From contig NZ_JAINVU010000001.1 of assembly GCF_019880555.1 (NCBI RefSeq), forward strand, positions 124,001 through 188,000: a stretch of DNA of 64,000 nucleotides, in the 5' to 3' direction. Below, piece after piece: positions 26,077 to 34,725 of the stretch. Under the pieces are notes generated by a model. It had not been told where the DNA came from, ran no database searches, and saw only the letters and a program-made list of their open reading frames with translations. Origin of the DNA: Hephaestia mangrovi (GTDB lineage Bacteria > Pseudomonadota > Alphaproteobacteria > Sphingomonadales > Sphingomonadaceae). Within the stretch, counting starts at the first letter, position 1; each line of letters begins with the position of its first letter. The translations under genes were made by a program, and so were the position numbers.

Positions 26077-28020
26077 TCATTCGGCGGCGATGCGGTGTGG
26101 TGGCGACGGGCGTTCGCTCGCCATCGCCTCGGCGATCGCGCGTTCCAGCGCGGCGATGGTGAACGGCTTGCGCAGCACGAGGTGATCGACCAGCGCGTCG
26201 CCTGCCGCCTCGCCGGCATAGCCGGTGACGAACAGGATCGCGAGATGCGGATAGACCGGGGTCAGCGCGGCGACCATCTCCGGGCCGGTCAGGCCGGGCA
26301 TCAACACGTCGGAAATGACGAGATCGATCGTCTCATGCGCGCGGAGCAGGTCGTCGGCCAGCAGCGGATCGCCGCAGCCGATCGGATGGTGGCCGAGTTC
26401 CTCGAGCGCGCCGATCGTCGCGGCGAGCACGCGCGGATCGTCCTCGACGACCAGGATATCGAGCCCGGAAGGCGCCGCCGCCTTGTCGGCCGCTGTTTCC
26501 ACCGCCGCGTGCCGCGCATCGGCATCGGAGAGTCGTCGCGGCAGGTACAATGTCACCGTGGTACCCAGTCCTGGCGTCGAGTCGATCGTGATCTCGCCTT
26601 CGCTCTGGCGGACGAAAGCGAAGATCTGGCTGAGGCCCAGCCCGGTGCCCTTGCCGACCGGCTTGGTGGTGAAGAACGGCTCGAACACCCGCTCGCGAAC
26701 CTCGGGCGCCATGCCGCAGCCGGTGTCGGTGACGGCGATCGTCACGTAATCGCCGGCCGGGCAGCGCCCGACTGCGCCTTCCTCCAGCGCGGTGCCGCCG
26801 GTCGCGATCGTCAGACGGCCGCGGCCGTCCATCGCATCGCGCGCGTTGACGGCGAGGTTGAGCAGCGCGTTCTCGAGCTGGTGGCGATCGGCCCAGATCG
26901 ACCAGCCGCAACCGTCGTCGCTGGTCGCGACGGTGATCGCATCGCCCAGCGTGCGATCGAGCAGGTTGGACATGCCCGCGATCAGCGTGCGCGCCTCGAT
27001 CGCCTCGGGCAGCAACGGCTCCGCGCGCGAAAAAGCGAGCAGCCGCTTGGTCAGCGCCGCGGCGCGATCGGCCCCTTCGGCGGCGTTGTCGAGATGCCGA
27101 CGGACCTGTGCCGGGTCGCCATCCAGATTGCGCTTCGCAAGTTCAAGCCCGCCCAGCACAACCGCCAGCATATTGTTGAAGTCATGCGCGATGCCACCGG
27201 TAAGCTGGCCCACGGCTTCCATCTTCTGCACTTGCCGCAGCCGGGCTTCCTTCTCCTGCAGTTCGGCCGTTGCGGCGTCGACGGCCGCCTGCAGCCCCCC
27301 GACGCGGGCGCGTTCGACATCGGCCTCGGCGCGCGCCGAGGCGCGTTCGGCAAGCGCCTGCACCGCCATCCAGCCGAGCACCATCGCGCCCATCACCAGC
27401 ACGATGCCGAAGCCGATCAGGATGCCGACCACGCGATTGGCATGGGCAATGGTATGCGAGACGGTGGCGTTGCGGCTGGCCAGCAGCGCGCGCTCGTCGG
27501 CGGTGATCTGCTTGAGCAGCCGGTTGATATCGTCGAGCGACTGGGCCTTGCGCGCCTGGTAATAGCGCGACAGCGCCTGGTCGTTCTTGTGATAGAGCGT
27601 GCTCAGCGCGGTCAGCGACAATTCCTTGCCGCGCTTCTGATAGGCGGCGCGCAGCGCGTCGATCCGGCGTTGCTGGCTCGGCCGGTCCGAGGTCGCGCGG
27701 TCGAGCTGGTCGAGCAGCCCGCCGGCGCGTGACCATTGATCCGAATATTGCTGGCCAAGCTGCTTGTCGCCGCTGATGACGAAGCGGCCGAGCGATGCCT
27801 CGGCATCGGCGATCATGCCGGAAAGATTGCTGGCGAGGATCATCACCTCGTAGCTCTTCGATTGCAGGTCGAGCGCACGATCGCGCTGCCGATCGGCGGA
27901 TTTGAGCGTCAGCACCAGCGCCACGAGCACGGCGATGCCGAGCACCGCCGTAACCACCAGCATGATGGTTCGCCAGTGCGCGATCGGGCTTCGGCCCGCC
28001 TCGTGATCGCCCGCATTCAT
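26077..28020 (-). CDS. Hybrid sensor histidine kinase with receiver domain
   Basis: 647-residue membrane sensor. Membrane segments at about residues 18-40 and 196-220 flank a helical periplasmic domain of CHASE3-like character (SYEVMILASNLSGMIADAEASLGRFVISGD). A coiled coil follows at about 222-265. The histidine-kinase core has phospho-acceptor His279 in GGIAHDFNNML, N box NLAVNARDAM, and G boxes in DTGCGM and GKGTGLGLSQ. A C-terminal receiver domain has Asp571 in VISDVLMPG, acidic DD in VVEDDPR and Lys in LRKPF. It sits between spt and lptF on the same strand. The signal and partner are unknown. Confidence 0.92.
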   Translation of the reverse strand: MNAGDHEAGRSPIAHWRTIMLVVTAVLGIAVLVALVLTLKSADRQRDRALDLQSKSYEVMILASNLSGMIADAEASLGRFVISGDKQLGQQYSDQWSRAGGLLDQLDRATSDRPSQQRRIDALRAAYQKRGKELSLTALSTLYHKNDQALSRYYQARKAQSLDDINRLLKQITADERALLASRNATVSHTIAHANRVVGILIGFGIVLVMGAMVLGWMAVQALAERASARAEADVERARVGGLQAAVDAATAELQEKEARLRQVQKMEAVGQLTGGIAHDFNNMLAVVLGGLELAKRNLDGDPAQVRRHLDNAAEGADRAAALTKRLLAFSRAEPLLPEAIEARTLIAGMSNLLDRTLGDAITVATSDDGCGWSIWADRHQLENALLNLAVNARDAMDGRGRLTIATGGTALEEGAVGRCPAGDYVTIAVTDTGCGMAPEVRERVFEPFFTTKPVGKGTGLGLSQIFAFVRQSEGEITIDSTPGLGTTVTLYLPRRLSDADARHAAVETAADKAAAPSGLDILVVEDDPRVLAATIGALEELGHHPIGCGDPLLADDLLRAHETIDLVISDVLMPGLTGPEMVAALTPVYPHLAILFVTGYAGEAAGDALVDHLVLRKPFTIAALERAIAEAMASERPSPPHRIAAE

Positions 28021-28071
28021 GCCGTGCGACTCTACCCCAGGCTCGGCAATCCGAAAAGCCGAACCTTCTAT

Positions 28072-29334
28072 TTAGCCCAATACGCCCACGGCTTGGCCCG
28101 CGGCGCGGAACATCCCCAGCACCGTCTCGATCTGCGCGGCGCTGTGCTCGGCGCACAGCGAGCAGCGCAGCAGGTAGGTGCCGGCCGGCGTCGCGGGCGG
28201 GCGCGCCATGTTGACGTACAGCCCGCCGTCGAGCAGCGCCTGCCACATCGCCACCGCCTGTTCCTGGTCGTCGAGGATCACCGCGACGATCGCGCTGTCG
28301 GGCGTCTCGGTGCCGAGCCTGAAGCCCATGTCCTTCAGGCCGCCGTGCAAAGTGCGGGCATTTTCCCATAGATGCGCGCGCTTGTTATGGGCATGCATCA
28401 GCTTGCGGATCGAGGTTTCGGCGGTGGCCACGACGCTCGGCGGCAGGCTGGCGGTAAAGATATAGGGGCGGCAGGCGAGGCGGATTGCCTCGAACTTGGG
28501 GTGGTTCGACACGCAGAAGCCGCCGACCGTCCCGACCGACTTGGAAAAGGTGCCGACCACGAAATCGACCTCGCCCTCAAGCCCCTGTTCTTCGTAGACG
28601 CCGCGGCCATTGGGGCCGAAAAAGCCCATCGAATGCGCCTCGTCGACCAGCACCATCGCGTTGTGCTTCTTCGCAACGGCGACCATTTCCTTCAACGGTG
28701 CGATATCGCCCAGCATCGAATAGACGCCTTCGAGCACGACCAGCTTGCCCGCCTCGGCGGGTAGCCGCCCGAGCCGCTTGTCGAGATCGGTCACGTCGTT
28801 ATGGCGGAAGCGGACGATCTCGGCATAGCCTTGCTTGCAGCCATCGTAGATCGAAGCATGGCTGTCGGCGTCGAGGATGACATAATCGCCCTTGCCGGCG
28901 AGTGTCGAGATCATGCCGAGATTGGCCATGTATCCGGTCGAGAACACGATCGCGCCGGACATGCCGTAAAAGTCACGCAGCGCCTGTTCGCAGCCCATAT
29001 GGTCGCGGAAGGTGCCGTTGAGCATCCGGCTGCCGTTGGTGCCCGATCCGAACTGGTCGAGCGCGTCCTTGCCGGCCTGGATCACGTCGGGATCGAACGT
29101 CATGCCCATGTAATTGTAGGTGCCGAGCAGGATCGTGTCCTTGCCCTTGATCACCGCCTCGGTGGGCGATTTCACCTGCTCCATGACGATCGCGAACGGA
29201 TCGGTAACACCTGAATCGAGCAGCGCCTGCCGTTCGGCGATCAAGCCGTCGAACTTGCTCATCAGGTCGCGCTCGGGCGCGAGCGGCGCGGCGTCGGCTG
29301 GGAGCGACTGGGCGGCTTGCACGGCTTCAGTCAT
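28072..29334 (-). CDS. spt: Serine palmitoyltransferase
   Basis: 420-residue soluble PLP enzyme of the alpha-oxoamine synthase family that condenses L-serine with a long-chain acyl thioester to 3-ketosphinganine, the committed step of sphingolipid synthesis. The PLP Lys is residue 265 in GTFSKSVGTVGG; His159 in DADSHASIYDG stacks on the cofactor; Asp231 and His234 are in VDEAHSMGFFG. The length and the numbering of Lys265 and His159 equal those of the S. paucimobilis enzyme. It starts 4 bases after the acp stop, the same spt-acp-cerR set as in Caulobacter, so ACP may present the acyl substrate. Confidence 0.96.
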   Translation of the reverse strand: MTEAVQAAQSLPADAAPLAPERDLMSKFDGLIAERQALLDSGVTDPFAIVMEQVKSPTEAVIKGKDTILLGTYNYMGMTFDPDVIQAGKDALDQFGSGTNGSRMLNGTFRDHMGCEQALRDFYGMSGAIVFSTGYMANLGMISTLAGKGDYVILDADSHASIYDGCKQGYAEIVRFRHNDVTDLDKRLGRLPAEAGKLVVLEGVYSMLGDIAPLKEMVAVAKKHNAMVLVDEAHSMGFFGPNGRGVYEEQGLEGEVDFVVGTFSKSVGTVGGFCVSNHPKFEAIRLACRPYIFTASLPPSVVATAETSIRKLMHAHNKRAHLWENARTLHGGLKDMGFRLGTETPDSAIVAVILDDQEQAVAMWQALLDGGLYVNMARPPATPAGTYLLRCSLCAEHSAAQIETVLGMFRAAGQAVGVLG

Positions 29335-29338
29335 AGTG

Positions 29339-29581
29339 TCAGGCCTTCAGCTTCTCTACGGCGTCGACCAGCTGGCCGACGGTCTCGATCTCGGCCTGCA
29401 TGTTCATCGTGATGAGGATATCGAACTCGTCCTCGATCGCGGCGACGAAATCCATCACCGTCAGGCTGTCCCACTCGAGGTCGCCCTGGAAGGTGGTCGA
29501 CTCGCTCAGCGACACGCCCTTCTTGTTGAAGGGCTCGATCAGCTCGGCAACTTTGTCGAAGGTTTGCTGGCGGTCGCTCAT
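29339..29581 (-). CDS. acp: Acyl carrier protein for sphingolipid synthesis
   Basis: 80-residue acidic four-helix carrier protein. ATG at 29581 (MSDRQQTFDKVAELIEPFNK) is preferred over longer frames. The phosphopantetheine Ser lies in LEWDSLTVMDFVAAIE, which matches the D-S-L pattern of carrier proteins. Directly followed by spt. In Caulobacter a dedicated ACP in the same gene set is needed for ceramide formation, and this copy is distinct from the housekeeping fatty-acid AcpP by its context and its sequence (WDSLTVMDF rather than GADSLDTVELVM). Confidence 0.9.
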   Translation of the reverse strand: MSDRQQTFDKVAELIEPFNKKGVSLSESTTFQGDLEWDSLTVMDFVAAIEDEFDILITMNMQAEIETVGQLVDAVEKLKA

Positions 29582-29648
29582 CTCACTGCTTTCGTCATTG
29601 GTTCGGCTGCCGCCTCTGCCGGGCAAATGCGGCGGCATTTCGTCCGGC

Positions 29649-30554
29649 CTATAGCAAGGAATGGGCGCGATACCACGCCGCCGTCGCGGCGAGGCCTTCG
29701 GCCGTCGGTACTTGCGGCTGCCACAAAGCCGCGTCGGGTCGTTTGTCGGCATCGACCACCCAGTCGGGATGACAGAAATAGGCGACCCGGTCCGCCGTCA
29801 GCTTGGCCCGCTTGCCGCGCACCAGCCGGTCGCCGCGCGCCGCCAGCGACAGCAGCGGGCGGGGGAGGGCGATCGGCCGCACCGATTTGCCGAGCGCACC
29901 GCCCACCGCGCGCGCGAATTCGGCATGGCTCCATCCGTTGACCCGCCCGTCATCGGCCTCGATCAATCGCTGGTTGGTTTCGGCCTGTGTCAGCGCAAGC
30001 AACAGCCGGCCGAGATCGCTTACCTCGATCACCGACAGCCGCCCGGCGGGCGGGGTGAAGGCCAGCCCCAGCCTGGCGAGCCGAAACAGCTCGCGCATTT
30101 CCATGTCGCCCGGCCCGTAGATCGCCGGCGGGCGCACCATCGCCCAGTCGAGGCTCGATTCGGTAACGATACGTTCGGCTTCGGCCTTGGACCAGCCATA
30201 GACCGAAAGCTGCGGCTCGCGCGCCGCCAGCGACGAGACATGCACGAACCGGCGCACGCCGGCCGCTTCGGCGGCGTCGACGATCGCGTCGGTGCCGTTG
30301 ATATTGCCTGCGACGAAGCCCGCGCGATCGGGCGCATTGACCACGCCGGCGACATGGATCACCGCGTCCGCCCCGGTGACGAGCTCGGCAAGCGCCGCCT
30401 GGTCGTCGAGCGCGCCCGCCACCCAGGTTACGCCGGCATGGTCGGGCTGCGGCCGCCGCGTCAGCGCCCGCACCTGATGCCCCGCCGCCCGCGCGAGGTT
30501 GATCAGCGTGCCGCCGACGAACCCGGTGCCGCCGGTGACGGCGAGTATGCTCAC
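29649..30554 (-). CDS. cerR: Extended SDR reductase, candidate ceramide reductase CerR
   Basis: 301-residue NAD(P)-dependent Rossmann enzyme of the extended SDR type: GGTGFVGGTL at residues 8-17, DAVIHVAGVV, and the catalytic YGWSK (Tyr-x3-Lys) preceded by HVSSLAA. RPPAIYGPGD is typical of epimerase-like SDRs. It sits 67 bases before acp and spt, and the equivalent Caulobacter gene cerR reduces the 3-keto group during ceramide synthesis. GTG at 30554 overlaps the proB stop by 4 bases (GTGA), so it is co-translated with a proline-pathway gene. Confidence 0.83.
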   Translation of the reverse strand: MSILAVTGGTGFVGGTLINLARAAGHQVRALTRRPQPDHAGVTWVAGALDDQAALAELVTGADAVIHVAGVVNAPDRAGFVAGNINGTDAIVDAAEAAGVRRFVHVSSLAAREPQLSVYGWSKAEAERIVTESSLDWAMVRPPAIYGPGDMEMRELFRLARLGLAFTPPAGRLSVIEVSDLGRLLLALTQAETNQRLIEADDGRVNGWSHAEFARAVGGALGKSVRPIALPRPLLSLAARGDRLVRGKRAKLTADRVAYFCHPDWVVDADKRPDAALWQPQVPTAEGLAATAAWYRAHSLL

Positions 30555-31681
30555 ACCCGCGCCATGTGGTTGCGATGCACCAGCGCCGATCGCGGGGCGT
30601 GGCCGAGAATCGAGGCGAGCTCCTCGCTGCGCCGGCCGATGATCAGCCGCGCCGCCGACGAATCATATTCGCACAATCCGCGCGCGATGCGGCGCCCGTC
30701 GGGGCCGACGATATCGACGATGTCGCCGCGGTGGAAATTGCCCTCGACGCTGGTCACGCCCGCCGCCAGCAGGCTGTTGCCGGATTTGAGCGCCTTCGCC
30801 GCGCCTTCGTCGACCCGGATCGTGCCGCCCGAGGTGAGCCCGCCCGCGATCCACGCCTCGCGCGCGCTCGGGCTGCCCTCGCCCAGGAACACGGTGCCGT
30901 GCCCGGTATGGGTGAAGCGCGCCAGCGCGTGCGGCCCGTGGCCGGAGATGATCGCCAGGTCCATCCCCGCCATCGTCGCGATCTTGGCCGCCTCGATCTT
31001 GGACACCATCCCGCCCGAGCCCATGCCCGACGACGATTTGGTGTCGGCCATCGATTCGATCTCCCAGGTAATGTTGGGCACCACCGGGATCAGCGTCGCA
31101 TCCGGGTTCGACTGCGGGTTCGAATCGTACAAGCCATCGATGTCCGACAGCAGGATCACGCCGTCGGCATCCGCCGCCTGGCCGACGCGCGCGGCCAGCC
31201 GGTCGTTGTCGCCGAAGCGAATGCGTTCGGTGGCAACCGTGTCGTTCTCGTTGATGATCGGGATCACGCCCAGGCCGAGCAGCCGGCTCAGCGTCGCCGA
31301 GGCGTTGAGATAGCGCCGCCGATCCTCGAGATCGTCGAGCGTCACCAGCACCTGCGCCGCCGTCATCCCGCGCTGCGAGAGCAGATCGGCCCACATATGC
31401 GCCAGCGCGATCTGCCCGGTCGCTGCGGATGCCTGCGCATCCTCCAGGCTGTTGCGCCCGCCGCCGGGCAGGCCCAGCCGCCGCGCGCCGAGCGCGATCG
31501 CGCCGGAGGACACGATCGCTACCTGTTGCCCGGCCTGCGCGCGCCCGGCGATATCGGCGACCAGCGTCTCGACCCATTCGGAATGGACCTCGCCGTCGGG
31601 GCTGACGAGCAGCGCCGAGCCGACCTTGACGATCAGCCGGCGGCAGGCGGGTGGGGAGAAGCGGTTTGCTTCATCGGTCAA
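30551..31681 (-). CDS. proB: Glutamate 5-kinase
   Basis: 376-residue enzyme that phosphorylates L-glutamate in the first step of proline synthesis. The amino-acid-kinase domain shows RLIVKVGSALLV, IVSSGAIALGARRLG, PIINENDTVA, FGDNDRLAARVG, LLSDIDGLYDSNP, and GMGSGGMVSKIEAAKIA. A C-terminal PUA domain covers about residues 285-365 (GTIRVDEGAAKALKSGNSLL). Feedback inhibition by proline is the family norm. It lies 27 bases after the obg stop and overlaps cerR, forming an obg-proB-cerR-acp-spt string. Confidence 0.97.
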   Translation of the reverse strand: MTDEANRFSPPACRRLIVKVGSALLVSPDGEVHSEWVETLVADIAGRAQAGQQVAIVSSGAIALGARRLGLPGGGRNSLEDAQASAATGQIALAHMWADLLSQRGMTAAQVLVTLDDLEDRRRYLNASATLSRLLGLGVIPIINENDTVATERIRFGDNDRLAARVGQAADADGVILLSDIDGLYDSNPQSNPDATLIPVVPNITWEIESMADTKSSSGMGSGGMVSKIEAAKIATMAGMDLAIISGHGPHALARFTHTGHGTVFLGEGSPSAREAWIAGGLTSGGTIRVDEGAAKALKSGNSLLAAGVTSVEGNFHRGDIVDIVGPDGRRIARGLCEYDSSAARLIIGRRSEELASILGHAPRSALVHRNHMARV

Positions 31682-31708
31682 GGAAATCTCCTGTCCGTTG
31701 CGTCGCCG

Positions 31709-32755
31709 TCAGACCGGCGACCATTCAATTTCGTCTTCGCCTTCGTCGTCGGCGGGGACGGTGGCGTGATCGGGGCCGATCGCGGTGATCAGCCGGTCGA
31801 GCACCGCCTCGATGCCCGCGCCGGACGCCGCCGACAGCGGCATCACCTCGGCGCCGGAGACCTTGCCGATCTCGGTGGACATCAGCTCGATCAGCTCGTC
31901 GTCGAGCAGATCGGTCTTGCTCAGCGCGACGACTTGCGGCTTGTCGTCGAGGCCGGCGCCATATTGTGCCAGTTCGTCGCGGACGATGCGATAGGCCTCG
32001 ACCGGATCATCGCCATCGGCGGCGACGAGGTGGAGCAGCACGCGGCAGCGCTCGATATGGCCGAGGAAACGATCGCCGATCCCGGCGCCCTCCGCCGCGC
32101 CCTCGATCAGCCCGGGAATGTCGGCGAGCACGAACTCCGTGCCCTTGTGGCTGACGACGCCGAGCTGCGGCCGCACCGTGGTGAACGGATAATCGCCGAC
32201 CTTCGCCTTGGCGTTGGTGACGGCGTTGATGAAGGTCGATTTGCCGGCATTGGGCAGCCCGACCAGCCCGGCATCGGCGAGCAGCTTCAAGCGCAGCCAC
32301 ACCCATGCCTCCTCGGCGGGCCAGCCGGTGCCGTGCTGGCGCGGGGCGCGGTTGGTCGAGCTCTTGTAGCTCAAATTGCCACGCCCGCCGTCACCGCCCT
32401 TCAGGAACACCTCGCGCTGGCCCTCGCGGGTGAAGTCTAGCAGCACATGCTCCTTGTCCTCGCTGAGCACCTGGGTGCCGACCGGCACCTTGATGACCAG
32501 ATCCTCGCCGCCCGCGCCGGTGCGGTTGCTGCCGGCACCGCCCTTGCCGCGGGGCGCCCGGAAATGCTGGGTGTAGCGAAAGTCGATCAGCGTGTTGAGG
32601 CCGTGGACCGCCTCGAACACGATGTCGCCGCCCTTGCCGCCATTGCCGCCATCGGGTCCGCCATATTCGATGAACTTCTCATGCCGGAAGCTCACCGCAC
32701 CGGGGCCGCCCGCGCCGGAGCGCACGAAGATCTTGGCCTGATCGAGGAAATGCAT
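31709..32755 (-). CDS. obgE: Obg/CgtA ribosome-assembly GTPase
   Basis: 348-residue GTPase that acts in 50S ribosome maturation and stress control. The N-terminal Obg domain (MHFLDQAKIFVRSGAGGPG, GPDGGNGGKGGDIVFEA, FRAPRGKGGAGSNRTGAGG) is followed by a G domain with P-loop GLPNAGKSTF, switch region YPFTTVRPQLG, DIPGLIEGA and SKTDLL. The acidic C-terminus (DDEGEDEIEW) replaces the long tail of some orthologues. It heads the leftward string leading to proB and the ceramide genes. Confidence 0.97.
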   Translation of the reverse strand: MHFLDQAKIFVRSGAGGPGAVSFRHEKFIEYGGPDGGNGGKGGDIVFEAVHGLNTLIDFRYTQHFRAPRGKGGAGSNRTGAGGEDLVIKVPVGTQVLSEDKEHVLLDFTREGQREVFLKGGDGGRGNLSYKSSTNRAPRQHGTGWPAEEAWVWLRLKLLADAGLVGLPNAGKSTFINAVTNAKAKVGDYPFTTVRPQLGVVSHKGTEFVLADIPGLIEGAAEGAGIGDRFLGHIERCRVLLHLVAADGDDPVEAYRIVRDELAQYGAGLDDKPQVVALSKTDLLDDELIELMSTEIGKVSGAEVMPLSAASGAGIEAVLDRLITAIGPDHATVPADDEGEDEIEWSPV

Positions 32756-32946
32756 GGGGCGCTAGATAGCGAACCTGCGGCGAATGGCTACCCTTGGCAG
32801 CGCAGGTGACGGTGGAGTCCCGGTTGCGAATGCGTGCGCCCGCAATTAAGATAGGCTTTGTCCGCGTAACTGGCGACTTGGGTGGAGCACCACCGGGGAG
32901 CGCGGATGTGCCGCCGCTCGCCTGGGCATCCCTCAAGGATGATCCC

Positions 32947-33435
32947 ATGTCTGATCCAATCGATATTCCGAACTGGCTTCGTATCGACGACCGGCTCACC
33001 ACTTCCGGCCAGCCAAGCGAAGAACAACTTGCCGCGCTTCGATCGCTCGGAGTCACGCACGTCATCAATCTTGCCTTGCACACGCATGAGCGAGCCTTGG
33101 AGGACGAGGCGGCCAGCCTGACGGCCCTGGGCATTTCCTATGTCCATATTCCCGTCGAGTTCGATGCGCCGAACGAGGCCGATTTCGAGAAATTCTGCGA
33201 CGCCATGGAAGCCGTCGGCGGGGCGACGGTGCACGTCCATTGCATCGTCAACGCCCGTGTTTCCGCGTTCGTCTATCGCTACCGGCGCGATGTGCTCGGC
33301 GTGGACGAAGGGCAGGCGCGGGCTGCGATGGAGTTGATCTGGCGGCCGGGCGGCGTCTGGGCGGCATTCATCGGCGATGGTGCCTCGGTTCATCTGCAAC
33401 ATCGGCCGGGGCGACCGGGGCGAGTTGCCCCATAA
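32947..33435 (+). CDS. Protein tyrosine phosphatase-like protein
   Basis: 162-residue cytoplasmic protein of the DUF442/dual-specificity-like phosphatase group: WLRIDDRLTTSGQPSEEQLAALRSLGVTHVINLAL, VHIPVEFDAPNEADFEKF, and the loop VHVHCIVNARVSAFVYRYRR with Cys and Arg in the short CX4R spacing of this subgroup. ATG at 32947 is preferred; the frame extends upstream to 32794 over the divergent promoter region. The substrate is unknown. It is divergent from obgE. Confidence 0.8.
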   Translation: MSDPIDIPNWLRIDDRLTTSGQPSEEQLAALRSLGVTHVINLALHTHERALEDEAASLTALGISYVHIPVEFDAPNEADFEKFCDAMEAVGGATVHVHCIVNARVSAFVYRYRRDVLGVDEGQARAAMELIWRPGGVWAAFIGDGASVHLQHRPGRPGRVAP

Positions 33436-34039
33436 CGGCATCCGCGATGGCCGGGGACGGGCGCTATCTGGCGCAACATTTTCGTCCAACTGCCGGCGTG
33501 AAGTGGAGAAAGTGGAGAGCCTGGCGGGGTTTTTGCGGCAGTTGCACCGGGAACGCGCCGGCGAAGCGACGTGTTCGCTGCACCCACGCGACGGTAGTGC
33601 GACACCCTAGCGCCGGCTGCGGCCCAAGGCGCGACGGCGACGCGACAGGGTTGCGATCGAGGTTATACATCTATCAAAGAGCGGACGCCCAAGCGGGCGC
33701 AACAATGTCTCTGAAATTTTCCAACATTGGAAGCCTTGGCAGGTTTCGCCCAATGGCAGACATTTCTCTCCCCTTGCGGGAGAGAATAGAGGCGCTTGGC
33801 GGCTCTGCCGCCTAGCAGAGCTTAGTGAGGGGGATGCGAGGCTTCGCCTCGCGCGCGGCATAGCCGCGCATCCCCCTCACCAACTGCGCCTAGGCAGCAA
33901 GCTGCCAAGGCTCCGTATCAGTTCGAGGTAAACAATGCCCCGCATTGTTTAGGCCATGCCGGGGGCATGGCCGACCTCGAACTCCCGCAAGGGGAGAGGA
34001 TATCGGCGGCAACTAACCACCCATTACCGACATCAGCGG
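33436..34039. other. Intergenic stretch of about 600 bp
   Basis: Its right half is the palindromic element described separately. The left part, 33436-33765, has only short frames without family motifs or ribosome-binding sites; nothing else is recognised. It lies between the ends of a rightward gene (phosphatase) and a leftward gene (TetR), so it is a 3'-to-3' region that needs no promoter. Confidence 0.5.
33766..33998. repeat. Composite palindromic repeat element
   Basis: Inverted ends CTCCCCTTGCGGGAG (from 33768) and CTCCCGCAAGGGGAG (33982-33996) bracket further nested palindromes: GTGAGGGGGATGCG with CGCATCCCCCTCAC around 33829-33880, AGGCTTCGCCT in the middle, GGCAGCAAGCTGCC, AAACAATGCCCCGCATTGTTT, and GCCATGCCGGGGGCATGGC. 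Almost the whole 230 bases can fold. It lies in a 3'-to-3' intergenic space, the usual site for REP/BIME-like repeats. Confidence 0.7.
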
Positions 34040-34633
34040 TCAGTCCTTGCTGCGCCCCGCCAGCAGCATCTCCTTGGCCAATTCCCGCGCCTTCTCGCGG
34101 GGCAGGCCGAGCGCGCGAGCCATCGGGGCGCCGAGCAGCGCGTCGCCCAGCGCCATCAGCACCAGTTGCAGCGTTTCCTCGTGGATCGGGCGTTCGTTGC
34201 CGGGATGACCCTCGGCCAGCTCGTCGACCAGATCGTGAATCGCGGTCAGGATCGGATCGAGCGCGTTTTCGTTGCCGGACAGGATCATCCAGCTCGCCAG
34301 CGCGCCGGCGCCGCCGGTGTCGAACGCATCGAAGGTCAAATTGACCACCTCGTCGGGGCCGTCGTCGCCGGCGCGCGCGCGCAGCACCGCCTCGCGGATC
34401 GTGCCGGTGATGTGCCCGGCCATCCGCCCGATCAACGCCTTCTGCAATCCTTCGGCCGAGCCGAAATGGTGGAGCAGATTGGCATGCGTCCGCCCGATCC
34501 GCGACGCGACCGCCTTCAGCGTCACCGCCTGCGGCCCCGCCTCGATCAGCAGCGCGCGCGCCGCCTCCAAAGCCGCGTCGCGCGATTCTTCCGGGCTCAT
34601 CCGACGGCGGGAGGCGAGGACAGCAGTGACCAT
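34040..34633 (-). CDS. TetR-family transcriptional regulator
   Basis: 197-residue regulator. The helix-turn-helix lies at about residues 17-65 (SRDAALEAARALLIEAGPQA, TLKAVASRIGRTHANLLHHFGS), followed by the helical ligand domain. The start could be ATG at 34633 or, less likely, ATG at 34600. It is not tightly linked to another gene; the next gene on the same strand, a GNAT acetyltransferase, ends 92 bases upstream. Targets and ligand are unknown. Confidence 0.88.
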   Translation of the reverse strand: MVTAVLASRRRMSPEESRDAALEAARALLIEAGPQAVTLKAVASRIGRTHANLLHHFGSAEGLQKALIGRMAGHITGTIREAVLRARAGDDGPDEVVNLTFDAFDTGGAGALASWMILSGNENALDPILTAIHDLVDELAEGHPGNERPIHEETLQLVLMALGDALLGAPMARALGLPREKARELAKEMLLAGRSKD

Positions 34634-34725
34634 CCCCCGTCTCTCGGCGGATTTGTCGCCGAGATCAAGGCGCTCGCCCGGTTCACCTTTCGACAGGCTC
34701 GGGGCGAGTGGATGCTACGCTCGCC

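Noticed and set aside
30566..32440. A very long rightward open frame opposite proB and obgE
   Set aside because: It is a mirror of GC-rich codons in the two real genes. The translation is rich in Arg, Gln, His and Asp, has no domain, and the genes opposite it have clear families.
34660..34725. CTCGCCC...GGGCGAG around a TTCGACAGGCTCGGGG stretch near the GNAT gene as a terminator
   Set aside because: The hairpin has no T-run on either strand. It resembles a common short intergenic repeat, but one copy alone is not enough to call.
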